Source of the DNA: Candidatus Omnitrophota bacterium
Lineage (GTDB): Bacteria; Omnitrophota; Gorgyraeia; Gorgyraeales; Gorgyraeaceae
Assembly: GCA_026387215.1 (NCBI GenBank)
Contig: JAPLMC010000078.1
Span: 10,957-17,495, forward strand
DNA: 6,539 nt
Reading direction: 5' to 3'
Shown here: piece after piece, positions 1 to 5,666 of the stretch
Layout of the letters: each line of letters opens with the position of its first letter
Position numbering within the stretch: position 1 is the stretch's first letter
Translations under genes and position numbers: made by a program
The notes under the pieces: model-generated
The model's input: the letters and a program-made list of their open reading frames with translations, nothing else
What the model was told of the DNA's origin: nothing
Database searches by the model: none

Positions 1-189
1 ATTGTTCGAAAAGAATTAATAGAGGATTTCATAACTAAAAATCCGTCTACTGTACCACGCGCAATACCTTTACTTTTAATCGCCCGTCATCTCGAGCGTA
101 TATGTGATCATGCGACCAATATTGCAGAGGATGTTATCTATATGGTCAAAGCCGATGTTGTTAAACATCATTATGAGAAACTAAAATAA
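1..189 (+). CDS. phoU: PhoU-family phosphate signalling protein, C-terminal part (5' end outside window)
   Basis: Reading frame 1 is open from the window edge to a TAA at 187-189 and encodes the last 62 residues of a PhoU protein. It carries the PhoU helix motif LERICDHATNIAEDVIYMV, whose E/D-x-x-x-D pattern is the metal-binding signature of the family. Aligned without gaps to the last 62 residues of the second PhoU in this window (ending at 6338), 42 of 62 residues are identical by my count, so the two are clear paralogues. PhoU is a cytoplasmic helical protein that connects the Pst transporter with the PhoR-type sensor kinase and limits phosphate uptake. By analogy with the downstream copy, this gene may close another pst operon lying to the left; that is inference. 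The N-terminal part cannot be judged. Confidence 0.93.
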   Translation: MVRKELIEDFITKNPSTVPRAIPLLLIARHLERICDHATNIAEDVIYMVKADVVKHHYEKLK

Positions 190-212
190 ATATAGACAAT
201 ATCTTTAATCGA

Positions 213-239
213 TGCAAAAATATATACAGTATTTTTGCA
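213..239 (+). other. AT-rich hairpin downstream of phoU1
   Basis: The arms TGCAAAAATA (213-222) and TATTTTTGCA (230-239) are perfect reverse complements around a 7-base loop. The structure begins 23 bases after the phoU1 stop. It could be a weak terminator or an mRNA 3'-end element, but no T tract follows the stem and the only T run lies inside it, so it is not called a terminator. The rest of the 190-275 spacer shows no convincing promoter for the next gene. Confidence 0.4.
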
Positions 240-275
240 CTATGCAATCGCACGTAAGTAAAAAAGGTTAAATTA

Positions 276-1313
276 ATGAAAAAGACCTCGAAAGAATATG
301 AAGTTGGCGATGAGAGTATCGATAGCTTAATAAATGAGCTTGTCAAGAAACTCGGCTTTGCTGAAACCGAATATTTATTGCGCGAGATACTTACGACGGC
401 TGTTAAGCTAGGAAAAGAATCTAGCGATAAGGGAGATCTTAAACTTGTAAATAATACACTTAAGGAATTACGATATTCATTCAAGATATTTTCTCCCTAT
501 AGAGGTGTCAAAAAGGTAATAATCTTTGGATCGGCTAGATCAAAAAAGACATCAGCCGAATATAAGATGGCTGAGGAATTTGCAAAAAAACTGACAGAAA
601 AAGGTTATATGGTCGTAACAGGAGGCGGCCCCGGGGTTATGGAGGCAGGTAATAAAGGTGCCAAAGAGGGGAAAGATTTTGCATTAAATATTCGCCTTCC
701 TTTTGAACAAAAGCCAAATCCATATATAGATGAAAAAGATAAAATAATTAATTTTAAATATTTCTTTACAAGAAAGTTGATTTTTGTAAAAGAGACCGAT
801 GCGACTGCCCTTTTCCCGGGGGGATTTGGCACTCAGGATGAGGGGTTTGAAATGCTTACCTTAATACAGACTGGTAAATCCAGGCCCAGGCCAGTAGTTT
901 TAATGGAGCCGAAAGGTTCGACATATTGGGCCCAATGGATGCATTTTGTAAATAAACAGTTAGTTGGAAAAGGATATATTAGAAAGGAAGATCTTAATCT
1001 CTTTCATATTGTAAAGACTGTTAATGAGGCAATCAAATATATAGAAGATTTTTATAGAATATATCACTCGATAAGGTATGATTCAGGTTTGACTATATTG
1101 AGACTGAATAAAGAAATTCCTGATAAGAAGCTAAAGCTTATGAATAAAAAATTTAAAGACATTTTGACAATCGGTGAAATCAAGGCTTCACCTCCAACGA
1201 ATAAAGAAATCCAGGGGGGAGAATATCTTAGTTTACCTCGGCTGGTGATGAATTTCAATATGCGTGATTATGGCAGGCTTTGCGATATGATTCGTGCCAT
1301 TAATAGAGATTAA
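276..1313 (+). CDS. LOG-family Rossmann-fold protein (putative nucleotide 5'-monophosphate phosphoribohydrolase)
   Basis: The 345-residue product has the hallmarks of the LOG (formerly 'lysine decarboxylase-like') family: FGSAR at residues 84-88, GGGPGVMEAGNKGA at 116-129, an FTRK segment at 164-167 and PGGFGTQDEGFE at 181-192. Characterised LOG enzymes hydrolyse the N-glycosidic bond of nucleoside 5'-monophosphates, releasing the base and ribose 5-phosphate; the Arg and the acidic residues of PGGxGTxxE form the active site. The Rossmann core spans about residues 75-260. A helical N-terminal part of about 75 residues precedes it and a C-terminal part of about 85 residues follows it, making it longer than the minimal 180-200-residue LOG proteins. 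From memory, both extensions (including YHSIRY near 263-268) recur in a long bacterial LOG subgroup. No signal peptide or membrane segment is seen, so it should be cytosolic. The ATG has only a weak upstream AAGG. The natural substrate is unknown; a true cytokinin-activating role should not be assumed. Confidence 0.9.
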   Translation: MKKTSKEYEVGDESIDSLINELVKKLGFAETEYLLREILTTAVKLGKESSDKGDLKLVNNTLKELRYSFKIFSPYRGVKKVIIFGSARSKKTSAEYKMAEEFAKKLTEKGYMVVTGGGPGVMEAGNKGAKEGKDFALNIRLPFEQKPNPYIDEKDKIINFKYFFTRKLIFVKETDATALFPGGFGTQDEGFEMLTLIQTGKSRPRPVVLMEPKGSTYWAQWMHFVNKQLVGKGYIRKEDLNLFHIVKTVNEAIKYIEDFYRIYHSIRYDSGLTILRLNKEIPDKKLKLMNKKFKDILTIGEIKASPPTNKEIQGGEYLSLPRLVMNFNMRDYGRLCDMIRAINRD

Positions 1314-1331
1314 GCGTAAGATCCTCTAAAC

Positions 1332-1386
1332 TCAAACCCATATTTTACCTATATTTTACATAGATTTTACATAGACCAAACATTGT
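1332..1386 (+). promoter_or_regulatory. Putative Pho box: three 11-bp direct repeats, with degenerate flanking units
   Basis: Three adjacent 11-mers lie at 1343-1353 (TTTTACCTATA), 1354-1364 and 1365-1375 (both TTTTACATAGA); the last two are identical and the first matches at 9 of 11 positions. Weaker units can be placed in the same register at 1332-1342 (7 of 11 matches to the first unit) and 1376-1386. PhoB and PhoP response regulators bind 11-bp direct repeats; the TTTACA core recurring with 5-base gaps matches the TT(A/T)ACA form of the Bacillus PhoP box, and the register TTTACATAGAT matches the E. coli 11-mer at 7 of 11 positions. The location, just upstream of a -10 element and of pstS, is where such a site is expected. 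The regulator's identity is inferred; no phoB/phoP gene is in the window. Confidence 0.7.
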
Positions 1387-1400
1387 AATGTTATTATAAT
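1372..1400 (+). promoter_or_regulatory. Probable sigma-70-type promoter of the pst operon
   Basis: A perfect TATAAT lies at 1395-1400. Seventeen bases upstream is TAGACC (1372-1377), which matches TTGACA at four positions. The weak -35 overlaps the end of the 11-bp repeats, typical of Pho promoters in which the activator substitutes for -35 recognition. A small palindrome, AACATT-GT-AATGTT (1379-1392), fills the spacer and could be a further operator. Transcription would start near 1407, leaving a leader of about 80 bases before pstS. Confidence 0.65.
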
Positions 1401-1421
1401 AAAAAGTATAAAAAAATCTCT

Positions 1422-1483
1422 AGTTTGCCAGAAGAACTCTGGCGAGACTCGGGATAAAATTTTGTTTCATAAAATTTGGGAGG
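1422..1483 (+). promoter_or_regulatory. pstS leader: two hairpins and a strong ribosome binding site
   Basis: The first hairpin has perfect arms GCCAGA (1427-1432) and TCTGGC (1438-1443) and can be extended outward with G-U pairs and one bulge to about 1422-1449. The second has arms AAATTTT (1457-1463) and AAAATTT (1471-1477) and abuts the Shine-Dalgarno sequence GGGAGG (1478-1483). That site lies 4 bases before ATG 1488 and decides the start. No T tract follows either stem, so these are not terminators. They may stabilise the mRNA or tune translation of pstS; that is inference. Confidence 0.5.
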
Positions 1484-1487
1484 CATT

Positions 1488-2342
1488 ATGTTCAAAAAGC
1501 TATTATTTGTATCTTTAGGCGTTATATCTCTGTCATCTATGATAGGGGCTGGTTCAAAGAATTCCATACAGATTAAAGGTTCTGATACAATGGTAAATTT
1601 GGGCCAGGCATGGGCGGAGAAATATATGGAGAAAAACCCAGGAGAATTTATTGCAGTTACAGGTGGCGGGTCAGGCACCGGGCTTTCCAGCCTTATAAGC
1701 GCTAGTTGCGACATAGCTATGAGCTCGAGGAATATAAAAGATAAAGAAATAGGCCTTGCCAATAAACAAGGCGTAAATCCAAATGAAATAAAGGTTGCTT
1801 TGGATGGCCTTGCAGTGGTAGTAAACCCTGCGAATCTCGTAGATAAACTTACAGTAGACCAGCTTGCTGGTATTTTTACAGGCAGGATTTCTAATTGGAA
1901 AGAACTTGGCGGAAAAGATGAAAAAATAGTAGTGCTTTCCAGAGAAGTTAATTCCGGAACGCACGTTTATTTTAAAGAGCATGTATTGAGGAAAAACGAC
2001 TCCAATAGTAGGGAAGAATTTTCACCCGGGGCTTTAATGCTTTCATCATCTCAGGCTATTGCTGATGAAGTAGCTGGGAACTCTAGCGCTATAGGTTATT
2101 ACGGAATGGGGTATATTTCAGCCAAGCAAAAACCCGTAGCCATAGCTAAAGATGAGACTTCTGAATATGTGGAACCTGTGATAGAAAATGTTATAAATAA
2201 TAAATATCCCATATCAAGGCCATTATTCCTTTATACAAATGGATTGCCCAAAGGTCTGGTTCAGAGGTTTGTAGATTTCGCGCTTTCAGAAGAAGGTCAG
2301 AAAATAGTTTTAGCCACAGATTTTGTCCCTGTTAAAAAATAA
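1488..2342 (+). CDS. pstS: Phosphate ABC transporter, periplasmic phosphate-binding protein PstS
   Basis: The 284-residue product is the substrate-binding component of the Pst importer. Residues 1-21 or so form a Sec signal peptide (KK followed by a hydrophobic stretch, cleavage probably around IGA-GS). No lipobox cysteine is present, so a soluble periplasmic protein is expected. Phosphate-binding motifs of the PstS fold are visible: GSDTM at 31-35, GGGSGTG at 59-65, CDIAMSSR at 74-81, DGLAVVVNP at 106-114, SREVNSGTHVYF at 151-162 and GYYGMGYI at 203-210. It is shorter than E. coli PstS (346 residues before processing) but usual for the compact PstS group. ATG 1488 was chosen because GGGAGG sits just before it; an in-frame TTG at 1476 would overlap that site. 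It is the first gene of the operon and lies behind a Pho-box-like promoter, so induction by phosphate starvation is likely. Confidence 0.96.
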   Translation: MFKKLLFVSLGVISLSSMIGAGSKNSIQIKGSDTMVNLGQAWAEKYMEKNPGEFIAVTGGGSGTGLSSLISASCDIAMSSRNIKDKEIGLANKQGVNPNEIKVALDGLAVVVNPANLVDKLTVDQLAGIFTGRISNWKELGGKDEKIVVLSREVNSGTHVYFKEHVLRKNDSNSREEFSPGALMLSSSQAIADEVAGNSSAIGYYGMGYISAKQKPVAIAKDETSEYVEPVIENVINNKYPISRPLFLYTNGLPKGLVQRFVDFALSEEGQKIVLATDFVPVKK

Positions 2343-2347
2343 ATTAT

Positions 2348-3211
2348 ATGCGGAAGTTTAAAGAGTTTATAATAGAGAAACTTATTCTTATATGCGGAAT
2401 AGCTTCTATATTTTTTGTAGTGTTGATTTTTTTATTTCTCTTGAAGGAGGGGCTTGCGGTATTTAATATCGTAAGCCCCTTTCAATTTTTATTCGGCAAA
2501 AGCTGGTATCCTATTTCAGAACCGCCGCAACTTGGAATACTTCCTCTTATATTGGGCTCGCTTCTTGTTACTCTCGGCGCAGCTATTATTTCTATCCCGA
2601 TAGGCGTGGGATGTGCTATATACATAGCAGAAGTAGCGCTCTTAAAAATAAAAGAAATTCTTAAAGCAGGCATAGCGCTATTGGCTGACATCCCTAGCGT
2701 TGTCCTGGGTTTTATAGGAATGGTAACACTTGTGCCTTTAGTTAAAAATATCTTTAATTTACCTACAGGCTTGACAGCATTATCAGGTTCTATAATGCTC
2801 GCTTTTATGGCCATGCCTACAATAGTTTCTATTGCAGAGGACGCGCTTTATTCAGTGCCGAAAAATTATAAAGAAGGAGCTTTTGCGTTGGGAGCTACGC
2901 ATTGGCAGACAATATATAGGGTAATATTGCCTGCTGCATCTAGCGGTATATTGGCAGCTATTATGCTTGGTATTGGAAGAGTAATAGGGGAAACAATGGC
3001 TGTTATGATGATAACAGGAAATGCAGCTGTTATGCCGCAGAGCATTCTTGTTCCTGTCAGAACCCTTACGGCTACAATTGCGGCTGAGATGGGAGAGGCG
3101 GTTGTAGGAGGCGAGCATTACTTCGCGCTTTTTGCGATAGGCATAGTTTTATTTATTATAAGTTTTGCTATTAATGTGACAGCGGATTTATTTTTACATA
3201 AAAGACAATGA
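2348..3211 (+). CDS. pstC: Phosphate ABC transporter, permease subunit PstC
   Basis: The 287-residue protein is one of the two membrane-spanning halves of the Pst channel. About six hydrophobic segments are seen, the first at residues 13-32, others around 62-93, 104-130, 144-165, 196-225 and 258-278. Diagnostic motifs are ADIPSVVLGF (113-122), the EAA-type coupling loop EGAFALG...ILP (176-195) that docks on the ATPase, and RVIGETMAV (211-219). It begins 5 bases after the pstS stop without a clear Shine-Dalgarno sequence, suggesting translation coupled to pstS, and its TGA overlaps the ATG of pstA. Residues EGLAVFNIVSPF near 34-45 are encoded by a long inverted repeat, described separately. 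Length and motifs are normal; E. coli PstC has 319 residues. Confidence 0.96.
   Translation: MRKFKEFIIEKLILICGIASIFFVVLIFLFLLKEGLAVFNIVSPFQFLFGKSWYPISEPPQLGILPLILGSLLVTLGAAIISIPIGVGCAIYIAEVALLKIKEILKAGIALLADIPSVVLGFIGMVTLVPLVKNIFNLPTGLTALSGSIMLAFMAMPTIVSIAEDALYSVPKNYKEGAFALGATHWQTIYRVILPAASSGILAAIMLGIGRVIGETMAVMMITGNAAVMPQSILVPVRTLTATIAAEMGEAVVGGEHYFALFAIGIVLFIISFAINVTADLFLHKRQ
2446..2482 (+). other. Long stem-loop inside the 5' part of pstC
   Basis: The arms GGGGCTTGCGGTAT (2449-2462) and ATATCGTAAGCCCC (2466-2479) pair over 14 positions (12 Watson-Crick, 2 G-U) around a 3-base loop. A2448-T2480 adds a pair and two outer G-U pairs are possible. The stem contains most of a perfect AAGGAGG (2444-2450) and is followed by a T-rich stretch, so it has the shape of an intrinsic terminator or attenuator within a coding sequence. 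The same bases encode ordinary PstC residues. Confidence 0.55.
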
Positions 3212-4059
3212 AGAAAAATTCTCACAGAACCCAGAAAATAGCTTTTTTCTTTTTATTCCTGGCGACTCTTTTGATAGTCGTGCCTGTAGGCCTGATTGTT
3301 GTCATGATTATTCAGAAAGGGCTTCCTGCAATAAATTGGCAATTTCTTTCTGATGTACCCAGGCAGGGGATGCGTGCCGGAGGCATATTTCCAGCAATTA
3401 TAGGCACGATTTACCTGGTTACAGGCGCAATAATATTTGCCTTGCCCATAGGGCTTTTAGCGGCAATATACTTAAGCGAATATTCAAAAGACAGCATGCT
3501 TAATCGTCTTATAAAGCTGGCTATTGTCAACCTTGCAGGCGTACCGTCGGTTGTCTATGGGCTTTTTGGCCTGGCGCTTTTTGTTATATTTTTTAAATTC
3601 GGGGCGTCTATTCTTTCGGGTTCTCTTACGTTAGGTATTATGATACTTCCTATAATTATTACCACTTCACGCGAGGCCCTGGAAAGCGTGCCTCAATCAT
3701 TCCGCGAAGTGAGCCTGTCATTAGGCGTGAGCAAATGGCAGACAATAAGGCATATTGTCTTGCCAAATGCGATACCCGGAATTTTAACAGGCACTATTTT
3801 AGGCCTGGGAAGAGCTGCAGGGGAAACAGCCCCGATTTTATTCACAGTAGCGGCGTTTTATTTACCGCAGCTTCCTGGATCTATTTTTGATCAGGCAATG
3901 GCGTTGCCATACCACTTGTATGTTATTTCCACTCAAGTGCCGAATGTTGATGAAAAGATAAGATATGGAACTGCTTTTGTGTTATTGGCGTTAGTTTTAT
4001 TTATGAATTTAGTAGCGATAATAATACGGTATAAATTCAGAAAGAAGAAAAAATGGTAA
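3208..4059 (+). CDS. pstA: Phosphate ABC transporter, permease subunit PstA
   Basis: The 283-residue protein is the second membrane half of the Pst channel and pairs with PstC. About six hydrophobic segments are present, the first at residues 11-35. Typical PstA/PstC motifs are NLAGVPSVVYGLFGL (108-122), the coupling loop EVSLSLG...IVLP (167-186) and RAAGETAPI (202-210), where the TAP form marks PstA rather than PstC. A basic tail (FRKKKKW) ends the protein on the cytoplasmic side. Its ATG overlaps the pstC stop as ATGA, and its own stop overlaps the first codons of pstB1 by 7 bases, so the genes should be translated in a coupled way. Length is close to E. coli PstA (296 residues). Confidence 0.96.
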   Translation: MKKNSHRTQKIAFFFLFLATLLIVVPVGLIVVMIIQKGLPAINWQFLSDVPRQGMRAGGIFPAIIGTIYLVTGAIIFALPIGLLAAIYLSEYSKDSMLNRLIKLAIVNLAGVPSVVYGLFGLALFVIFFKFGASILSGSLTLGIMILPIIITTSREALESVPQSFREVSLSLGVSKWQTIRHIVLPNAIPGILTGTILGLGRAAGETAPILFTVAAFYLPQLPGSIFDQAMALPYHLYVISTQVPNVDEKIRYGTAFVLLALVLFMNLVAIIIRYKFRKKKKW

Positions 4060-4802
4060 TAAAATTCGGGATAAAAGATCTTAATATCTGGTTTGGCTCA
4101 ACTCAGGCATTGAAACACGTTAGCATGGAAGTTTTGCCTAATGAAATCTTAAGCGTTATAGGCCCGTCTAACAGCGGAAAGACGACTTTTTTGAGAATGC
4201 TCAACCGTTTGAATGACCTGAACCCTGGTTTTAGAATGAGCGGAGAGGTTATCTTTGAAAAAGAAAATGTAAAAAAAATAGACGTAGAACTTTTACGCAG
4301 AAAAATAGGTATGGTTTTTGCTTTGCCTTTACCTTTACCTCTATCGATATTTGAAAACGTAGCTTATGGCGTAAGAATGCACGGTCTTGCAAATAAAAAA
4401 AGGATCGCAGAAAAAGTAGAAGACGCCCTAAAACAAGGATATCTTTGGGACGAAGTCAAAGACAGGATGAGTGAGTCTGCTTTTAAGTTATCAGGAGGCC
4501 AGCAACAGCGCTTATGTATCGCGAGGACTTTGGCAGTAGAGCCGGATGTTATTTTATTTGACGAGCCTTGTTCTGGTTTAGACCCTATTTCTACGGCAAA
4601 AGTTGAAGACGCTATGGTAAAGTTAAAAGAAAAATATACCATAGTTCTAGTGACAAATAATGTAAAGCAGGCAGCCAGAGTGGGAGACAGGACAGCTTTT
4701 TTCTTAAGCGGAGAGCTTATAGAGCTAGATAAGACAGAAAAGATTTTCACTGTACCGCAAGATAAGCGCACAGATGGTTATATAAGAGGAAAATTCGGTT
4801 AA
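4053..4802 (+). CDS. pstB: PstB-type ATPase with degenerate Q-loop and H-loop (PstB1)
   Basis: The 249-residue protein is full length and collinear with PstB, ending in the family-specific KRTDGYIRGKFG. Intact features: aromatic A-loop (F14), the Walker A lysine K43, signature LSGGQ (146-150), Walker B VILFDE with catalytic E171, and D-loop SGLD (174-177). Lost features: Walker A reads GPSNSGKTT (37-45), with N40 for the usual glycine; the Q-loop reads VFALPLPLP instead of VFQRPNPFP, so the glutamine is A90; and the H-loop reads VTNN (200-203) instead of VTHN, so the switch histidine is N202. It can therefore donate a signature motif but should hydrolyse ATP poorly with its own nucleotide-binding half. 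It is clean in frame, overlaps pstA by 7 bases and pstB2 by 1, and is not a decayed pseudogene. Partnership with PstB2 is inferred from complementary lesions. Confidence 0.92.
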   Translation: MVIKFGIKDLNIWFGSTQALKHVSMEVLPNEILSVIGPSNSGKTTFLRMLNRLNDLNPGFRMSGEVIFEKENVKKIDVELLRRKIGMVFALPLPLPLSIFENVAYGVRMHGLANKKRIAEKVEDALKQGYLWDEVKDRMSESAFKLSGGQQQRLCIARTLAVEPDVILFDEPCSGLDPISTAKVEDAMVKLKEKYTIVLVTNNVKQAARVGDRTAFFLSGELIELDKTEKIFTVPQDKRTDGYIRGKFG

Positions 4803-5557
4803 TGGCAAAGATATTAACAGAAAAACTTAATTTATGGTATGGCGATTTTCACGCGTTGAAGGATGTAAACGCGAATTTTGAACCTAATAGAATTACCGCT
4901 ATTATTGGGCCTTCAGGCTGCGGGAAATCTACGATGCTGCGCGTTTTTAACCGCATGAACGATTTGATAGAAAATGTTAAAACAGACGGCAAGGTTTTAG
5001 TAGACGGGATAAATATACTTGATTTAGATGCGGATTTAGTAAAACTTCGCAAAGAAGTAGGCATGGTTTTTCAAAGGCCGAATCCGTTTCCACTGTCTAT
5101 TTACGAGAATATAGTTTTTGGGGAAAGAGTTCATTCAGAAAATATAAAAAAGGATAGATTGGACGAAATAGTAGAGATGAGTTTAAAAAGCGTTCTTTTG
5201 TGGGATGAGCTGAAAGATAGATTGAAAGAGCCTGCATTGAGACTGTCTTTGGAGCAGAAGCAGCGTCTTTGCATAGCGCGCCTTATTGCGGTAAAGTCCG
5301 ATGTGTTATTAATGGACGAACCTTGTTCTACGCTGGACCCGCAGGCAACTGCAAAAATAGAAGAGTTAATGCGTGAATTAAAAAATAATTATACTATAAT
5401 AATAGTAACTCATAATATGCAGCAGGCAGCCAGGGTTTCAGACGATACAGGTTTTATGCTTCTTGGAGAGCTTGTAGAATTTGGAAGAACTCAGGATATA
5501 TTTACTGCGCCACGCGATAAACGCACGGAAGATTATATCACAGGTAGGTATGGATAA
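4802..5557 (+). CDS. pstB: PstB-type ATPase with degenerate signature motif (PstB2)
   Basis: The 251-residue protein is a full-length PstB ending in KRTEDYITGRYG. Walker A GPSGCGKST (36-44), the Q-loop VFQRPNPFP with Q91, Walker B VLLMDE with catalytic E173, D-loop STLD (176-179) and the H-loop VTHNMQQAARV with H204 are all canonical. The signature motif is not: residues 148-152 read LSLEQ in place of LSGGQ, replacing both glycines with Leu150 and Glu151 (codons TTG GAG at 5249-5254). The following KQRLCIAR is close to normal. The signature contacts ATP bound to the opposite subunit, so a PstB2 homodimer should be impaired while pairing with PstB1 gives one complete site. The start overlaps the pstB1 stop as TAATG, which implies coupled translation and matched amounts of the two proteins. 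Confidence 0.94.
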   Translation: MAKILTEKLNLWYGDFHALKDVNANFEPNRITAIIGPSGCGKSTMLRVFNRMNDLIENVKTDGKVLVDGINILDLDADLVKLRKEVGMVFQRPNPFPLSIYENIVFGERVHSENIKKDRLDEIVEMSLKSVLLWDELKDRLKEPALRLSLEQKQRLCIARLIAVKSDVLLMDEPCSTLDPQATAKIEELMRELKNNYTIIIVTHNMQQAARVSDDTGFMLLGELVEFGRTQDIFTAPRDKRTEDYITGRYG

Positions 5558-5597
5558 AATAAACTATATAAGGAAATCGCGTAAATCGGCTTATGCA

Positions 5598-5632
5598 ACC
5601 GTACGGTAACCTACGCGGTAACCGCGTAGGTT
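5598..5632 (+). repeat. Two abutting palindromes in the pstB2-phoU2 spacer
   Basis: ACCGTACGGT (5598-5607) is a perfect 10-bp palindrome. Directly next to it, AACCTACGCGG (5608-5618) and CCGCGTAGGTT (5622-5632) form a perfect 11-bp inverted repeat around TAA. The 8-mer CGGTAACC occurs twice, at 5604-5611 and 5616-5623. As RNA, the larger repeat is a stable GC-rich hairpin, but no T tract follows, so it is unlikely to terminate transcription. It may be an RNA processing or stability element, or a binding site governing phoU2. The remainder of the 5558-5666 spacer holds the phoU2 ribosome binding site. Confidence 0.7.
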
Positions 5633-5666
5633 GAGGTGGTTGATAAATTATGAAAGGAGCAATGTG

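Noticed and set aside
213..239. The AT-rich hairpin as an intrinsic terminator of phoU1
   Set aside because: No T tract follows the stem; the T run is part of the stem and the following bases are CACTATGC.
1476..1487. TTG at 1476 as an upstream start for pstS
   Set aside because: It overlaps the GGGAGG ribosome binding site that clearly serves ATG 1488, and the extra residues MGGI would precede a normal signal peptide start.
4364..4771. Minus-strand open frame of 135 codons opposite pstB1, and similar minus-strand frames of 64-122 codons opposite the other genes
   Set aside because: They are antisense to strongly recognised genes, have no convincing ribosome binding sites and encode low-complexity, Ser/Phe/Leu-rich products typical of shadow frames.
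4053..4802. pstB1 as a decaying pseudogene
   Set aside because: The frame is intact, the length and C-terminus are family-standard, LSGGQ and Walker B are preserved, and its lesions complement those of PstB2 rather than being scattered.
5631..5666. TTG at 5631 as the start of phoU2
   Set aside because: It lies in the arm of the palindrome and has no ribosome binding site; AAGGAG at 5654-5659 points to ATG 5667.
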